Origin: Petaurus breviceps papuanus | Taxonomy: Eukaryota > Chordata > Mammalia > Diprotodontia > Petauridae | Assembly: GCA_028583685.1 (NCBI GenBank) | Contig: JAMXIF010000003.1 | Span: 80,830,541-80,894,540, forward strand | Length of the DNA stretch: 64,000 nt | Reading direction: 5' to 3' | In this document: in pieces, positions 36,666 through 48,407 of the stretch | Layout: each line of letters opens with the position of its first letter | Position numbering within the stretch: the stretch's first letter is position 1 | Notes under the pieces: generated by a model | The model's database searches: none | The model's input: only the letters and a program-made list of their open reading frames with translations | Told to the model about the DNA's origin: nothing | Translations under genes and position numbers: made by a program

Positions 36666-37820
36666 TTCTTTATACCTCCCTACATGAATTAGGTAATTTG
36701 TTTATCATTGCTTCTAAGACTAGAACTCTTGAGAAGAGATGTGCCTTCAGCCGAAAGCTACTTATCAGAAAGTTTCTGGTCTTTGTCAGTGCTCTAACAT
36801 CAAGGCATTTTAGGAAACCATAACACCCAATGCAAAAATGCTTGGTCTTCAGTGATTTCAAATGCTTGTTTCTATACCTCGGGGGGAGTTCATCTTACCA
36901 AGGGCCTTTCTTTTGACTGGCATTCCCTCTCAGTTGCCTCCAGTTAACACAATTGCCTGGGAGATCAACCTTCATGTAAAATGCCACAAAGCATCTGCCT
37001 CTGTACAAGCATGTTTGGTCCTGTCCTCTTCTGTGCACTGTGGCCTACTTAAACACTGGGTCTTTAACTAATGATGTGAAGGCTTACCTCTTACTAGTAT
37101 GTCTAAATGCAACAATTTACTTGTAGGTATCTGCTATATTAAAACTGAGAAAGATGTCTGGTCAGGAAACTGTGCCTGTTTGCAAAGTGCTCTCCAAACC
37201 TTCTAGTGTGAAGATAATAAGAGGAGAAATCTTTAAGGAATTGGAAAATGCAGTACTTATTTTGGGCTCAATATGGGTTGGAACACCACAAGCCCATCTC
37301 TCCTTGGCTGGCTTTATTTTGCAATAAAACTAATGAATTTATAAGTTTGAATGTACAAATATTGACTGCACTCTGAGTTGAATCTGATCCCAACAACTTA
37401 AAAGAGGCAGCACATTGGTGAGTTTTTTCTGGCAAGCACGAAATGCTAGGTGCACATTATTTAAAGTTTTATTTCAGTGTTCTTAAAGAACTCTTCTTCC
37501 CTGCTGTTATATTATAGTCAACAGAGTAATTGTTGGGTTGTCCTACCTTTGTTTCATACCTGTTTGGCTCAGAGGAATTGTCTTGCTATGAGCAAAAGCA
37601 CATTGGCCAGGATCAGACATGATAGTTTCTCGCTAATAGTGTAAAATGGCCCACAGTCATTTACATGTCTATGCTTCAGGAGGGCAGTCAACTCCATGCG
37701 GTTGTTATTGGATAAAGAATCAGCAGCATATTCTTCCAGTTTCCTTGTGTATTAAAAAATAACAAGGTCTGAAAATGCCCTCCTTTGTTCCACTACTGTT
37801 AGGCAACCAATCCTTTTAAT
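36666..37820. other. Unassigned, apparently unique sequence
   Basis: No repeat family was recognised in 1.15 kb. The part 37130-37560 has a mixed, non-repetitive composition that could be conserved noncoding DNA, but this cannot be judged from one genome. Confidence 0.4.
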
Positions 37821-37821
37821 T

Positions 37822-37998
37822 CTTTTTTTTTTTTTGCTTTTTTTGTTTTTTGGAGGGGGAAGGGCAGGGCAATTGGGGTTAAGTGACTTGCCCAAGGTCA
37901 CACAGCTAGTAAGTGTTAAGTGTCTAAGGTCAGATTTGGACTTAGGTCCTCCTGAATCCAGGGCCAGTGCTCAACTCACTGCACCACCTAGCCACCCC
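37822..37998 (-). mobile_element. Marsupial tRNA-derived SINE, antisense
   Basis: T run, then gggttaagtgacttgcccaa, ggtcacacagctagtaagtg, gtcctcctgaatccagggcc and a ctgcaccacctagccacccc end. Confidence 0.9.
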
Positions 37999-38364
37999 TA
38001 TTAATTCTAATATAACTGACTGTAAAGCACAATGTTGCCCTAGAATTTTGGTGAAGTTCTTAGGGAAGCCAAAGTTGCTTAGTAAATGCCTGAGCTCCCT
38101 TTAAGGTTGATAAAAAATGTTAGGCAATTTTTTTTTTAAAGTAAAACCACAAAATTTTATTCAAGTTTGTAACTTCCTCACTAACCTTTTTACTCAATTT
38201 ATCATCATTTCTTTATTGGAGTGTTAAAATTTCCCACAACTATTAATTTTCAGGCAATGTTCTTCACTGATATTTTGCACTATTGAACCAAGTCAAGGAC
38301 ACACACAGCTGAGACATACCATTGTTTTTAGAAAGCAACATGACCCAGCAAAACAGTGTAGGAA

Positions 38365-38500
38365 CTTGTCAGGAGAAAACGAGGTTCCAATATAATATCT
38401 GACACTTACGGGCCATATGACAGTGGATAAGTCACTTTATCTCTATGAGTCCCAGTTTCCTCATCTGGAAAATCAGGATGGTGATGATTATCATGATGGT
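38365..38500 (+). mobile_element. MIR-like fragment, sense
   Basis: It has aacgaggttccaatataata, ggataagtcactttatctct and agtttcctcatctggaaaat, then a GAT-rich tract. Confidence 0.6.
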
Positions 38501-38504
38501 GGTG

Positions 38505-38755
38505 ATGATGATGACAGCATTTAAATAGCACTTTAAGATGGCTACACTTCACAAAAATTATTTTATTTTATCCTCACTATAACCCTAAGAAGGTATGTGC
38601 TTTGATTATCTTATTTCACAGAAGAGAGAACTAAGGCAGTTAAAAGACTTTCCCAGAGTCACAGTCAGTATGCATCTGAAGCTGGATTTGAACAGATATC
38701 TTGCATACTCCACGTCCAGTGTTCTACCTACTGTACTACTTAACTGCTTATAGAC
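38505..38755 (-). mobile_element. MIR-like SINE, antisense
   Basis: It has aaatagcactttaagatggc, ctcactataaccctaagaag, tttcccagagtcacagtcag, and agctggatttgaacagatat. Confidence 0.65.
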
Positions 38756-38861
38756 GTAGCAACTACCTCACAAAACTGTTCAATAATCAACAATAAAGTA
38801 TTTGAACGCACTAAGTCCCATGGAATTATACTAGGTACTGGGGATACAAATAAAAAAGTAG

Positions 38862-39015
38862 GGGACAGCTAGGTAGCACAGTGAATAGAACACTGGTCCT
38901 GGAGTCAGGAGGACTTTAGTTCAAATCCAGCCTCAGACATTTAACACTTAACTAGCTGTGTGACTTTGGGTGAGTCATTTAACCTCAATTGCCTTGTCTT
39001 CCCCCATCTCCAAAA
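38862..39015 (+). mobile_element. Marsupial tRNA-derived SINE, sense
   Basis: It has gacagctaggtagcacagtg, ctggagtcaggaggacttta, tagctgtgtgactttgggtg and an aattgccttgtcttccccca end. It lies just left of the complete HAL1-like element. Confidence 0.88.
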
Positions 39016-39038
39016 GAATTTTTTAAAAGTGATAAAGT

Positions 39039-41961
39039 AGAAGGGCAGAACCAAGATGGCAGCATAGAAGCAAGAAAATTCCATGATCTCCCCTCATAAC
39101 AATCTTAAATACCTATAAAATATGACTCTAAACAAATGTTAGAGCTACAGAACCCACAAAGTGACAGAGAGAAACAAATCTCCCACTGAAGGCATCTGGC
39201 AGGCCTACAGGAAGGATTCATTGAAGCCTGCTGGGAGCCAAGGCCAGCCCCACGTGAACCCACGGTTTTAGTCCCAGGGTGGCCCTGACCAGCAGTGGCC
39301 TGAAAGGACTTTGGGAGAGTGGATCACCAGCAGCTGTGGTGATTTCCATAATTATCAACCCATAAATGCCAAAGACAAAGTAAAAGGTCAGTGTGGAACT
39401 TTGTGGGAACAGGGGGACTGAGAGCATGGTCTGGCCACTGCCCCCAGGGCAAGAAGGCAAGAAGCTGCTGAAACGTGGCGGTCATGCAGCCACCTCCACA
39501 TGGCTGCTTCAGAGCTCCTGGCCTGCAGATTGTAGGGGGACCAAGCAACCATTCAGAGGGTAATTGATTTTGCTTTAACCTGCTTGGATCTTGATTGTGG
39601 TCTTGGGTGGAGGTCCTGGTGACCAGTGAGCCAGAGTTTGTGGGGGCTGTAGAGAGGGCACCCAACTAATAGCTCCAGCAGCTGTGAAAACCTCAGCAAT
39701 TTGGGACAATGCTCTTCTCTCTGGAAGCAGAGTTCTGCTGTGGCAAAGAGCTCAAAAATCAAGCAATTGGGTGGCAACATGAGCAAGCAAAGGAAGCAAA
39801 GCAAGCACAGCAATCAAACCTTAGATTCCTTTTTTGGGGACAAAAAGGATCAAAGCATGCAACAAGAGAAAGACAACAAAGTCAGAACTCCTGCACCAAA
39901 AGCTTCCAAGAAAAATATGAACTGGTTGCAGGCCGTGGGGGAACTCAAGAAGGACTTTGAAAATCAAGTAAGAGAAGTGGAGGAAAATTTGGGAAGAGAA
40001 ATGAGAATGATGTAAGAAAATCATGAAAAGAGAGGCAACAACCTGACTGAAAAAAAAACACCTTAAAAAATAGACTAACTCAAATGGCAAAAGAGACTCA
40101 AAAAGCCAATGAGGAGAAGAATTCCTTATAAAGCTGAATTTGCCAGATGGAAAAAGAATTTCAGAAGCTCACTGAAGAGAATAATTCCTTCAGAATTAGA
40201 TTGGAGCAAATGGAAGCTAATGACTTTATGAGAAATCAAGATACTCTTAAACAGATGCAAACAAATGGAAAAATAGAAATCAATGTGAATTATCTCACTG
40301 GAAAACCCACTGACCTGGAAAATAGATCCAGGAGAGATAATTTAAAAATTATTGAACTACCTGAAAGCCATGATCAAAACAAGAACCTAGAAATCATCCT
40401 TCAAGAAATTCTCAAGGAAATCTGCCCTGATGTTTTAGAACCAGAGGGCAAAATAGAAATTGAAAGAATTCATTGATCACCTCTTGAAAAATATCCCACC
40501 CAAAAAACTCCTAGGAATATTATAGCCAGACTCCAGAGTTCCCAGATCAAGGAGAAAATATTACAAGCAGCCAGGAAGAAACAATTTGAATATTGTGGAA
40601 ACACAATCAGGATAATGCAAGATCTAGCAGCTTCTGCATTAGGGGATTGAATGGCTTGGAATATGATATTCCAGAGGTCAAAGGAGCTAGGTTTAAAACC
40701 AAGAATCACCTACCCAAGAATCAAAACTGAATATCATGTTTCAAGGCAAAATATGGTCATTCAATGAAATAGAGGACTTTCAAGCATTCTTGATGAAAAA
40801 ACCAGAGTTGAATAGAAAATATGACATTCAAATACAAAAAGCAAGAGAAGCAGGAGAAGATAAATAGCAAAAAGAATTCATAAGGAACTTATGAAAGTTG
40901 AACTATTTACATTCCTATATGGAAAAACGACAATTGTAACTTATGAAACTTTTCTCAATATGAGGATAGATGAGGGGAATATAAATGTGCATGTCTGTGT
41001 GTACATATATATATATGTATATGTATACATACACATATACATACACATACATACCTACATATGTCTATATGGGAGGGTATATGTGCGTATGAATACATAT
41101 GTGAGTGTGTGTGTATATGCATATAGGTATACATAGACAGAGGGCACAGGATCAATTGAATAGGAAGGGATGATATTTTTAAAATAAAATTAAGAAAGAG
41201 GAATATAATGAGAGAAGATAGGGAGAGACAGAATAGGGTAAATTATCTCACATAAAAGAGGCAAGGGAAAACTGTTACAATGGAGCGGAAGAATAGGAAA
41301 GCAAAAGGGAATGGGTCAACCTTACTCTCATTGAATTTGGCTTAAGGAGGGAATAACATATACACTCAATTGGGTATCTTATCCTACAGGAAAGTAGGGG
41401 GGAAGAGGATAAGATGAGGAGATGATAGAAGGGAGGGCAGATGGGGGGGGAGATAGAAGCAAACACTTTTGAAAAGGGACAGGGTCAAAGTAGAAAACAA
41501 AACAAGTGGGGGGGGGATAGGATGGAGGGAAATATAGTCAATCTTTCACAATACTATCCACTATGGAAATGTTTTGTGTAACTACACATGTACAACCTAT
41601 ATTGAATTGTTTATTTTTCCAGTAAGGGTGGGTGACAAGGGAAGAAGGGAAAGAATCTGGAATTCAAAGTTTAAAATCAAATGTTTAAAAAAATTATTAT
41701 TAATTTTTTACATGAAACTGGGAAATAAGATATACAGGCACTGGGGTATGGAGATCCATCTTGCCCTACCAGAAATTTGGAGGGAAGATGGGGGAAGAAA
41801 TAGGAGAGAGCAGATTGGGGCAGCGGGCATTCAGTAGGATTGCTGTTTTGGGGTGGTGGGTAGGGGAAAGATGGGGAGAAAATTTGTAACTCAAAATCTT
41901 GTGGAAATGAATGTTTTAAACTAAAAATAAACATAAAATTTAAAAATAAAATAAAATGCAA
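39039..41961 (+). mobile_element. Complete ORF1-only LINE (half-L1, HAL1-like)
   Basis: The 2.9 kb element has both ends and a 14-base target-site duplication, aaaagtgataaagt, at 39025-39038 and 41962-41975. The 5'UTR starts agggcagaaccaagatggca, much like other L1 5' ends. One L1 ORF1 region follows (39779-40867), and there is no ORF2 or endonuclease. A TA/CA-rich tract covers 40995-41140. The 3' part is purine-rich (41160-41900) and ends in an A-rich tail. The 5'-truncated copy at 9722-10629 shares the 3' part, so this is a family and not a one-off deletion of L1. HAL1 elements are known in several mammals, and I infer that this is the marsupial form. Confidence 0.85.
39779..40867 (+). pseudogene. 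L1-type ORF1 (RNA-binding chaperone) of the half-L1, broken
   Basis: The start is MSKQRKQSKHSNQT at 39779. The first frame closes at 40015 with a TAA after EMRMM. After a frame change, 40147-40476 carries a coiled-coil-like part (MEKEFQKLTEENN) and the RRM-like core (ENRSRRDNLKIIELPES, 40318-40370; then IEIERIH). Next come a third-frame IKEKILQAARKKQFEY at 40550-40595 and a C-terminal part (LGLKPRITYP near 40690; GKIWSFNEIEDFQAFL near 40750-40800), ending at a TAG at 40865-40867. Domain order and span (about 360 codons) match L1 ORF1p, which is 338 residues in human. At least two frame changes plus internal stops show it is no longer translated whole. Confidence 0.8.
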
Positions 41962-41975
41962 AAAAGTGATAAAGT

Positions 41976-42999
41976 GATATAATATCTGAACTTGAGCATA
42001 TAATTGTTCTGAGGATCAAATGAGATTACATACATATGCAGGTATATGTGTGCATGTATTATATATTTATATATATATATATACATATGATATATATATA
42101 ATTATTGCACAGTTTTAAGCACCATATAGATATTAGCTATGAAAAGATTTTAAAATTCTGTAATTCTCTAACATGTTCCATTTGCAAAAGACACTATACT
42201 TGAAAGATATTCAGTTTTTCCCATCAACTTCTTCATGATTCAAATTTTATGCTTAAAGTCACTTCTAAACACCTTATAGCATTAATTAGTTGTCTTCCTT
42301 AGCAAGTAGACATTCTCTACCTTTGTATGCATAGATTTTGGAAAGCCTATATACATAATTGAAGGTTGATTTTCTTTTTGATGGCTCTAAGATCCTAAAT
42401 GCAGTTGGGAGTTCATTGCATTATTCCTACAATATCACATCAGGTTTTAATAAGCCATTTTGTAATACACATGTGCTTGAGACTTCATGGAAACCAAATC
42501 GGTAGAGAGAAGGGATTACTTTAGAGTCCTTTGAAATATGCTTTGCTTGAAATGGCCTCTGGTGACCAGCTTTCATGAATGGCTGATTTTGCTTGTGGGG
42601 GCACATCATCTGGTTTAATCATACCCACCTCCTTTGTACAGAAAGTGTACTTCTTGAATTCACTGAAGAAGTTTTAAAATAAAGTAAATTTATTGGTGAG
42701 AAGATAAAGAGTGGATAATAATAAAATTTTGACATTTCAGTGATTAGAGATGTGATTTTGTCTCTGTAATGTCCATGCACATCGGTTGAACTATAAGCTT
42801 AACCTCACTAATGAAATTAATTCTTTACATGTCAGCCTGAGCAATAAATTATGATGCTGTCCCTTAACATGTTTAAAAGTTGTATTCTTTGAGTTTATTT
42901 TTCTCACATCTCTATAGGTTAAAAATTTTATGAAAGTTTCCTGATGGTGGGATACCAGTGACATATTTCTATCAACCAAAAAAATGACCTTCTAAATTG
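41976..42999. other. Unassigned sequence with TA-rich tract
   Basis: An AT/TA microsatellite covers 42058-42102. No gene or repeat family was recognised in the rest. Confidence 0.45.
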
Positions 43000-43255
43000 T
43001 AACTTACAGACTTTCAGAAATGTAAGAGAGACTTCATTTGGTAATATAGCCCAATCATTGCCCAACAGGAATATGTGATATAACATCCTTAACAATCATC
43101 CAACCTTCATTCACATCAAGACCTTCAGTGATGAAGAAATTACTACTAGCAAGAGTAGCCTATTCATTTGAATGGCTCTAATTGTTAGAAAATTCTTCTT
43201 TGCATGGAAATTTTCTTCTTACTTAAATCAAGTTGCAAGCACACTTTAAATTCTG
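43000..43255 (-). mobile_element. CR1/L3-type LINE, antisense 3' end
   Basis: It has agaccttcagtgatgaagaa, tggctctaattgttagaaaa, ttcttcttacttaaatcaag and a gttgcaagcac end, in reversed CR1/L3 order. Confidence 0.55.
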
Positions 43256-43955
43256 AAATCAGGATGTGTGCACTTATTTCATTCAATGCAGACATTGCTA
43301 TTTCCAGATCAGCTGCAGTCAATTGTTTCTGTAAAGATGTGGTGAAGTCATGGCTTTTAGACCTTGTGCAGAAATTCTAGTTGATAGATATATAAATCCA
43401 TATGAAGTCATTGATAAACATCTCAGTAATGACCACATTATAACCTGAAGATGGGAGATAAATTTGACAGACTGGTAAAGAATTCTGTAAATCACATAGT
43501 ATAGACTAAATGTAGATAGTCGATTACATATTTTGTATTCCTTATAAATCCTTTGCTTTACAGCTGAGTTTAATGGATTAGTCTTTGAGTAGAGGCAGCA
43601 GATCCTGCTATTTACTACCATGTTGCCTGGTAAAGGTATTTTTTTTTAATGGCTACAGGCTTGATAGCACAGAGGAAATATAATTAGAGGGTCTATCTCT
43701 TTTTGCCTGATAATGTTGTCTGCAATTGCCCTATTTTGCTTTTTAAGGACTAGCTAAGAGCTCGGTAACAGAAAGTAAACTAATGGAAAGATAGAAGGAA
43801 TTTTAGTTTCTTACAAAGCACCTGTTGAAAATGAATTTGCCTTCTAACTACCAGGAACAACCATATTCTTATAAATATCTCTCACTTCCATCTTCTTGGT
43901 TCCACTTAAATTGCAGCTATGCTAGTGTAGACTTTCTTTACCTTTGACCTGGCCT
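43256..43955. other. Unassigned sequence
   Basis: No gene or repeat family was recognised. Confidence 0.4.
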
Positions 43956-44102
43956 GCTGAAAAGGAAACTGAGGTCCAGAGAAAGGAAATAACTGAATCA
44001 AAGACAATCAGGTGGTAAGAATGAGAGGTTAAGATTAGTACATAGGTCTCCCAACACTAACGCCAGGACTTTTTCCATTGTAGTATGCTGTATCATCCAC
44101 AT
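43956..44102 (-). mobile_element. MIR-like fragment, antisense
   Basis: It has aaaggaaactgaggtccaga, then a taggtctcccaacactaac block. Confidence 0.55.
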
Positions 44103-44117
44103 TTGGTTCAAAATTAG

Positions 44118-44370
44118 GAGCAGCCAAGTGTCACAGTGAAAATATCACTGGGCCTCAAATCAGGAAGACCTAAATTTAAATCTGGCTGCAGACCCTTAAT
44201 TAGCTGTGTGACTATGGTGATTTAACTTCTGCTTTTCTCAGTTTCCTTATCTGTAAAATAGCACATATTTTCCAGGGTTGTTATGCCAATCAAATGAGAT
44301 GTTTGTAAAGTGCTTAACACAGGGCCTGACACATAACTGAAATATTAGCTATTATTATTATTATCAACCA
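44118..44370 (+). mobile_element. MIR-like SINE, sense, with TTA tail
   Basis: It has gccaagtgtcacagtgaaaa, ctcaaatcaggaagacctaa, tcagtttccttatctgtaaa, gtaaagtgcttaacacaggg and a (TTA)n-like end. Confidence 0.75.
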
Positions 44371-44394
44371 AACCTTTCTACTAGTTTAGCTGGA

Positions 44395-44510
44395 TTACTT
44401 AATTTTCCCTATTCTCTTCTTCCCTTCTCCTATCTCCATGCCTTTATTCATACCATTGTCTACATCTGGAATGTTTTCCTATTCAAAAAGATCAAATTGA
44501 TTTTATATCA
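44395..44510 (+). mobile_element. L2-like fragment, sense
   Basis: ttccctattctcttcttccc followed by cattgtctacatctggaatg resembles the L2 region upstream of its 3' end. Short and weak. Confidence 0.35.
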
Positions 44511-44561
44511 ATAATATATTTGATAATGTACCAACCTACTTATAGTTTGTGTATGGGTGCA

Positions 44562-44590
44562 TATGTATATGTGTGTGTGTGTGTGTGTAA
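44562..44590. repeat. (GT)n microsatellite
   Basis: GT repeats with an ATAT interruption, about 12 units. Confidence 0.9.
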
Positions 44591-44601
44591 TGCTAACAAT
44601 C

Positions 44602-44841
44602 TCACCCATTGGTACAGATGTCTTTCGCTGAGGTTAGCAATGATTTCTTTCTAGCCAAATCCAACTTCTCCTTTGCCAGCCCTCTTTGCTTGCTGTTTTT
44701 GACAATGATAGCCATAATCTGCTCCTTATCACTCTTCAGCAGCTGTTTCAGTGGGGCTATGTCTTCTTGACTCACTGTGTCTCTGTTAACTCTTACTTTA
44801 ATAAGAATCAAGTAGGTGTATAGCTCCATGTCAGGCACCAA
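44602..44841 (-). other. Unrecognised 79-codon ORF, possible pseudogene or TE fragment
   Basis: The ORF reads as a charged, helix-prone peptide (LLKSDKEQIMAIIVKNSKQ, then LAKEKLDLARKKS). Its composition is more protein-like than that of most chance ORFs in this AT-rich DNA. I do not recognise a family. There is no promoter, splice site or poly(A) mark to support a gene. It lies between a (GT)n tract and a SINE. It could be a worn processed pseudogene, part of a transposable element, or chance. Confidence 0.2.
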
Positions 44842-44872
44842 GCTACAAAATCAAGAATGATATGATCCAGGA

Positions 44873-44954
44873 TCAGGGCAGCGAGGTGGCACAGTGAATA
44901 GAGCACAAGCCCTGGAGTCAGGAGGACCTGAGTTCACATTTGGCCTCAGACACT

Positions 44955-44991
<37 letters not shown>

Positions 44992-45061
44992 TTAGCCATG
45001 TGACCTTAGGCAAGTCACTTAACCCCAACTGCCCTCCAAAAAGCAAAAAAAAAAAAAAAAG
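44873..45061 (+). mobile_element. Marsupial tRNA-derived SINE carrying an internal (AC)n
   Basis: It has gcagcgaggtggcacagtga, ggagtcaggaggacctgagt and tcagacacttaacac, then an (AC)n of about 16 units at 44957-44989, then ttagccatgtgaccttaggc and a long A run. Flanks gaatgatatgatcc and gaatgacaagatcc may be a decayed target duplication. Confidence 0.9.
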
Positions 45062-45084
45062 GAATGACAAGATCCCTGGCATTA

Positions 45085-45303
45085 TGGGGCCTCCATTCTA
45101 AAATGGGAAAGGATCATAGCTGGAGGGGTCTAGAGGCAATCAAGTCCAAACCTCCCCATTTTTCAGATGAGGAAACTGAGGCACAGAGAAGTTAGGTAAC
45201 TTGCCTAAGGTGACACAGCTAATAAGTGTCCAAGATGAGGATTCAAACCCAGATCATCCTGATTTCAAGTTTGGTGTCCTACCCGCTATACCAATGCTGC
45301 CTC
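45085..45303 (-). mobile_element. MIR-like SINE, antisense
   Basis: It has cagatgaggaaactgaggca, acagagaagttaggtaactt, gacacagctaataagtgtcc and a caaacccagatcatcctg block. It is close to the MIR consensus as I remember it. Confidence 0.8.
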
Positions 45304-45399
45304 TCAGATAAAAAGATAATTATTAAACAATGAATGAATACATAGGAATGACTTTTAAAAGCTAATGTGAGATCAGCAGAAGGATAATCTTGAAATTAT

Positions 45400-45560
45400 T
45401 ATTGATCTTTTTTATTTTACATCACCTTCATTTCCAAATAAATCTCTCCTCCTCTTGCTATACAGCAAGCTATCTCTTATAACAAAAAAATAAGAGGAAA
45501 GAAAGTAGTTAAGCTAAACTAATCAACACATTAAACTAATAGGGCTCTGTGTGTGTATGT
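45400..45560 (-). mobile_element. Possible LINE 3'UTR fragment, antisense
   Basis: It has aataaatctctcctcctctt, gcaagctatctcttataaca and ttaagctaaactaatcaaca. The series resembles a marsupial LINE 3' part. Confidence 0.4.
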
Positions 45561-45849
45561 GTGTGTCTTTATACAGTTATCCCTATGGTTCCCTTGCAGT
45601 TCTAAACCCACAGTCTCCTATCTCTGCTAATGTGGGAAGGTTTTCTCATGTCTTCTAAGGCCAAGATTATTGGTTTCATAATTTCTTAGCAAGGAAGGCT
45701 CATTTCTGATTGGGGGATCAGGGATGCCTGCATGGTGGAGGTGACATTGGAACAGGGTATTGAGAGATGTGATATATAGAACACTCGTAGTCCCTACATG
45801 CATAACACTTTAGCCAGGGCTTTGGCCATAATCACCCTTTGAAGTCAGC

Positions 45850-45990
45850 TGTGTCACCACCAGGTGAAAGATGAGGAAACTAAGGTACAGGGAAATGGAT
45901 TGAGTTGGTCAGAGACAGAAGGACCAAACCTGGAACCGATGTTTTAGGACTTGAGGCTTCTATTCTTTTCACTAAGCCTCATTACCTGCT
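45850..45990 (-). mobile_element. MIR-like fragment, antisense
   Basis: gatgaggaaactaaggtaca followed by a ccaaacctggaaccgatg block. Confidence 0.5.
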
Positions 45991-47070
45991 TTTGCTGGAT
46001 TCTCTTCCTTCCTCTGCTTTCTCATTATAGAAATTGCCCAGAGTTCTGAATTGAGCTATTTGCATTCTCTTTATGCATTCAGTCTTGTTATAAGCCCATA
46101 TATTCTTGCAGTTTCAATCATCACTAATAAATATGTGACTCCAAAATCTATATATCCTTCATTAACTTTTTATTTTCCATCTAGGCCTCTAGTTCTTGTA
46201 ATCTGAAGAGATTTCCATTTGGATGCCTTGCAAACAGACAAAAGTAGCCTTTCTCATTATCTTCTCCCCTTCTCCCCCATTTGTCATATTCTTCTTTACC
46301 TTTAATACCATCTAGGTAGTGATAGTTATTTAGGCAGAAAAATAACTAAGTGGCAAAGAACCTAAAACATCTGAGACAGCTGAGAAAATATTAAATAACT
46401 AAGAGGTTACATATCCAAAATATTAAAAACTTACTGAGAAGCAAGTAAAGCCTATTATCTCAGTAGTGTCTTGAAACTGATAAGATATATTTCAGTGACA
46501 TCAGAAATCTAGATTTCTTAATACTAAGGGTCACATCAAGAGGTATTTCTAGTCCAATCTTGGCTTATTATAACATACGTGGCCAAGGGGGCCTTTACTG
46601 ATATAATCAGTTTATTCTAACTTCATCAGAATTTTTAAAATTTTAGCATATCTAATCTAAGGACTTAGCTTTTAAATACTTTTAAGATATATTTTAAATC
46701 TTTTAAATACTTTTCAGAGCCTTTGTTTTATTCTCTCAAAAACTGTGTGACATAAAAATTATATCACTTCACTTTATAGGTGAGAAAAGTGTCAAAGTCT
46801 CAAAGAGAGGTGTCAGGTAAGTTAGCCACATCAAGTAATTTTAGCAGCAGTAATCTAAAGCATGACTTTGCTACTCTATCTTTCTACTACTGTTTTCCAA
46901 GTCACTGTTCTTTATATTTAACCATGGTTGTATCTCTTCAGTTCTTCTCTTTTGTCTGTGGGAAAGGATGGAGGGAAATTTCTCAAGGTCCAACCCAGCT
47001 TCTTTCTAGAATTTTCAAAGAAAAAAACAGTGCACTGAAGGACCTGCAGTTCAGATTTAGGAGACAATTA
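45991..47070. other. Unassigned sequence
   Basis: No exon or repeat family was recognised. A 106-codon ORF at 46780-47100 runs into the L2 start and has no domain features. Confidence 0.4.
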
Positions 47071-47218
47071 GATTGTAAGCTCCTTGAGGTCAAGAACTGA
47101 TTGTTTTTACCTTTATATCCCCAGCACCTAACAATACAACAGTTTGATTCAAATCAGAAATCATTTATTAACACAGTAACTTGTACATAGTAGGTACTTA
47201 GCAAATGTTTACTTTAAA
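47071..47218 (+). mobile_element. L2 LINE 3' end
   Basis: It has gattgtaagctccttgaggt, atatccccagcacctaacaa and tacatagtaggtacttagca. Confidence 0.75.
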
Positions 47219-48405
47219 AATATATATACTAGGGAAGGGGGAGGGGGGCAGTTCAACTGGTGTTTATTCTGAGGCTAAATATAGCATATCCATTCAGGAA
47301 AATTAGCACAGAATGGAAACTCAGGAGGTGGAAGATGTGTGAAAAGATTAGAGATGGTTTGAAAATATTATTGTCCCAGAAGGAAACAGATGGTGTCTAT
47401 CTACTTTGCTTGGAATTTTGATGAATTAACTTGGGAAATAGACATTTCTTGGATTATTTGTTGTCTTTCTTTGCCAGCTATGAGATTCCAAAGAAAGAAA
47501 AAAAGCCCTTTTATAGATATTCTTTTTAAAAGAGTGGTTTCATCCTCAAGGACACCTTCACAGAAAACAAATTGTGAATGAGAATCTTTAAGCTTAAGCC
47601 TAAGAAGGAAAACCCATACAAATAGACAGACGCCAAGAAAGGGCATGAGTAGGGAAGAAAAATAAGGGTCAGAACCATAACTTGATGCTTGTATTCTATT
47701 TTGCATAGTTCTGAGATTAAACTTGTGGAGTCCTGGCTACATTTACTGTGGATAATTGCACTCTGATGACCTGAAGTCTCCCTGCAATTCCAATTGACAA
47801 CTTGGTTCTTCAGATCCTAATTGTTGTGTGGCTTTGTCTTTTGCTATTAAACAGTACTTCTGTCCCAATAGTGGAACAGTTCAATGTTCATTAAGGTGAC
47901 ACTGACCCTGTCTTTCTCATGCTTGAGATATGTGCATGGGGTTCAGTCTATAGTTTTGTGTCATCCTCAGATTAAAAACACAAAAATGGCAAATCAGCAT
48001 ACATCATCTTCGTGGTTAGTGGAGACCATGCCCTCCATTGGTAACCTCATGATGTCAAGAACAAGAGGGAGGCCCAAGCTGGAGAGTGGGGTCCCATAGG
48101 ATGGACAGAAATGGATGGGATATACTTTGAATCACTGAGGGCGTACCTATGGCAATGAAATCACAGAACCAATGAAGTGAGTTCCATACCATGGGACTAT
48201 GATCTCGAAAATCTATGCAAAATTTTTTGGCCCTCCCTCCATACCAGAGAAGAAGTCTGAATTATTGTGGCATTAAAAGATAAAATATGTTGATATTATA
48301 CATATACCTATTTTTATACATTTCTTAGTTTCTAAACTTCTTTGTTATCTGCTGACCTTTTCATGTTGTCTGTGGCTTCTGCAAAACTCCCCGAAATTCC
48401 TATTT
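47219..48405. other. Unassigned, apparently unique sequence
   Basis: No gene or repeat family was recognised. Confidence 0.4.
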
Positions 48406-48407
48406 AA

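Noticed and set aside
39218-39813. Minus-strand ORFs of 80-113 codons
   Set aside because: They lie antisense to the 5'UTR of the half-L1 and show no features of their own.
40891-41155. Tyr/Ile/His-rich ORFs on both strands
   Set aside because: They are translations of the TA/CA-rich tract in the half-L1 3' part.
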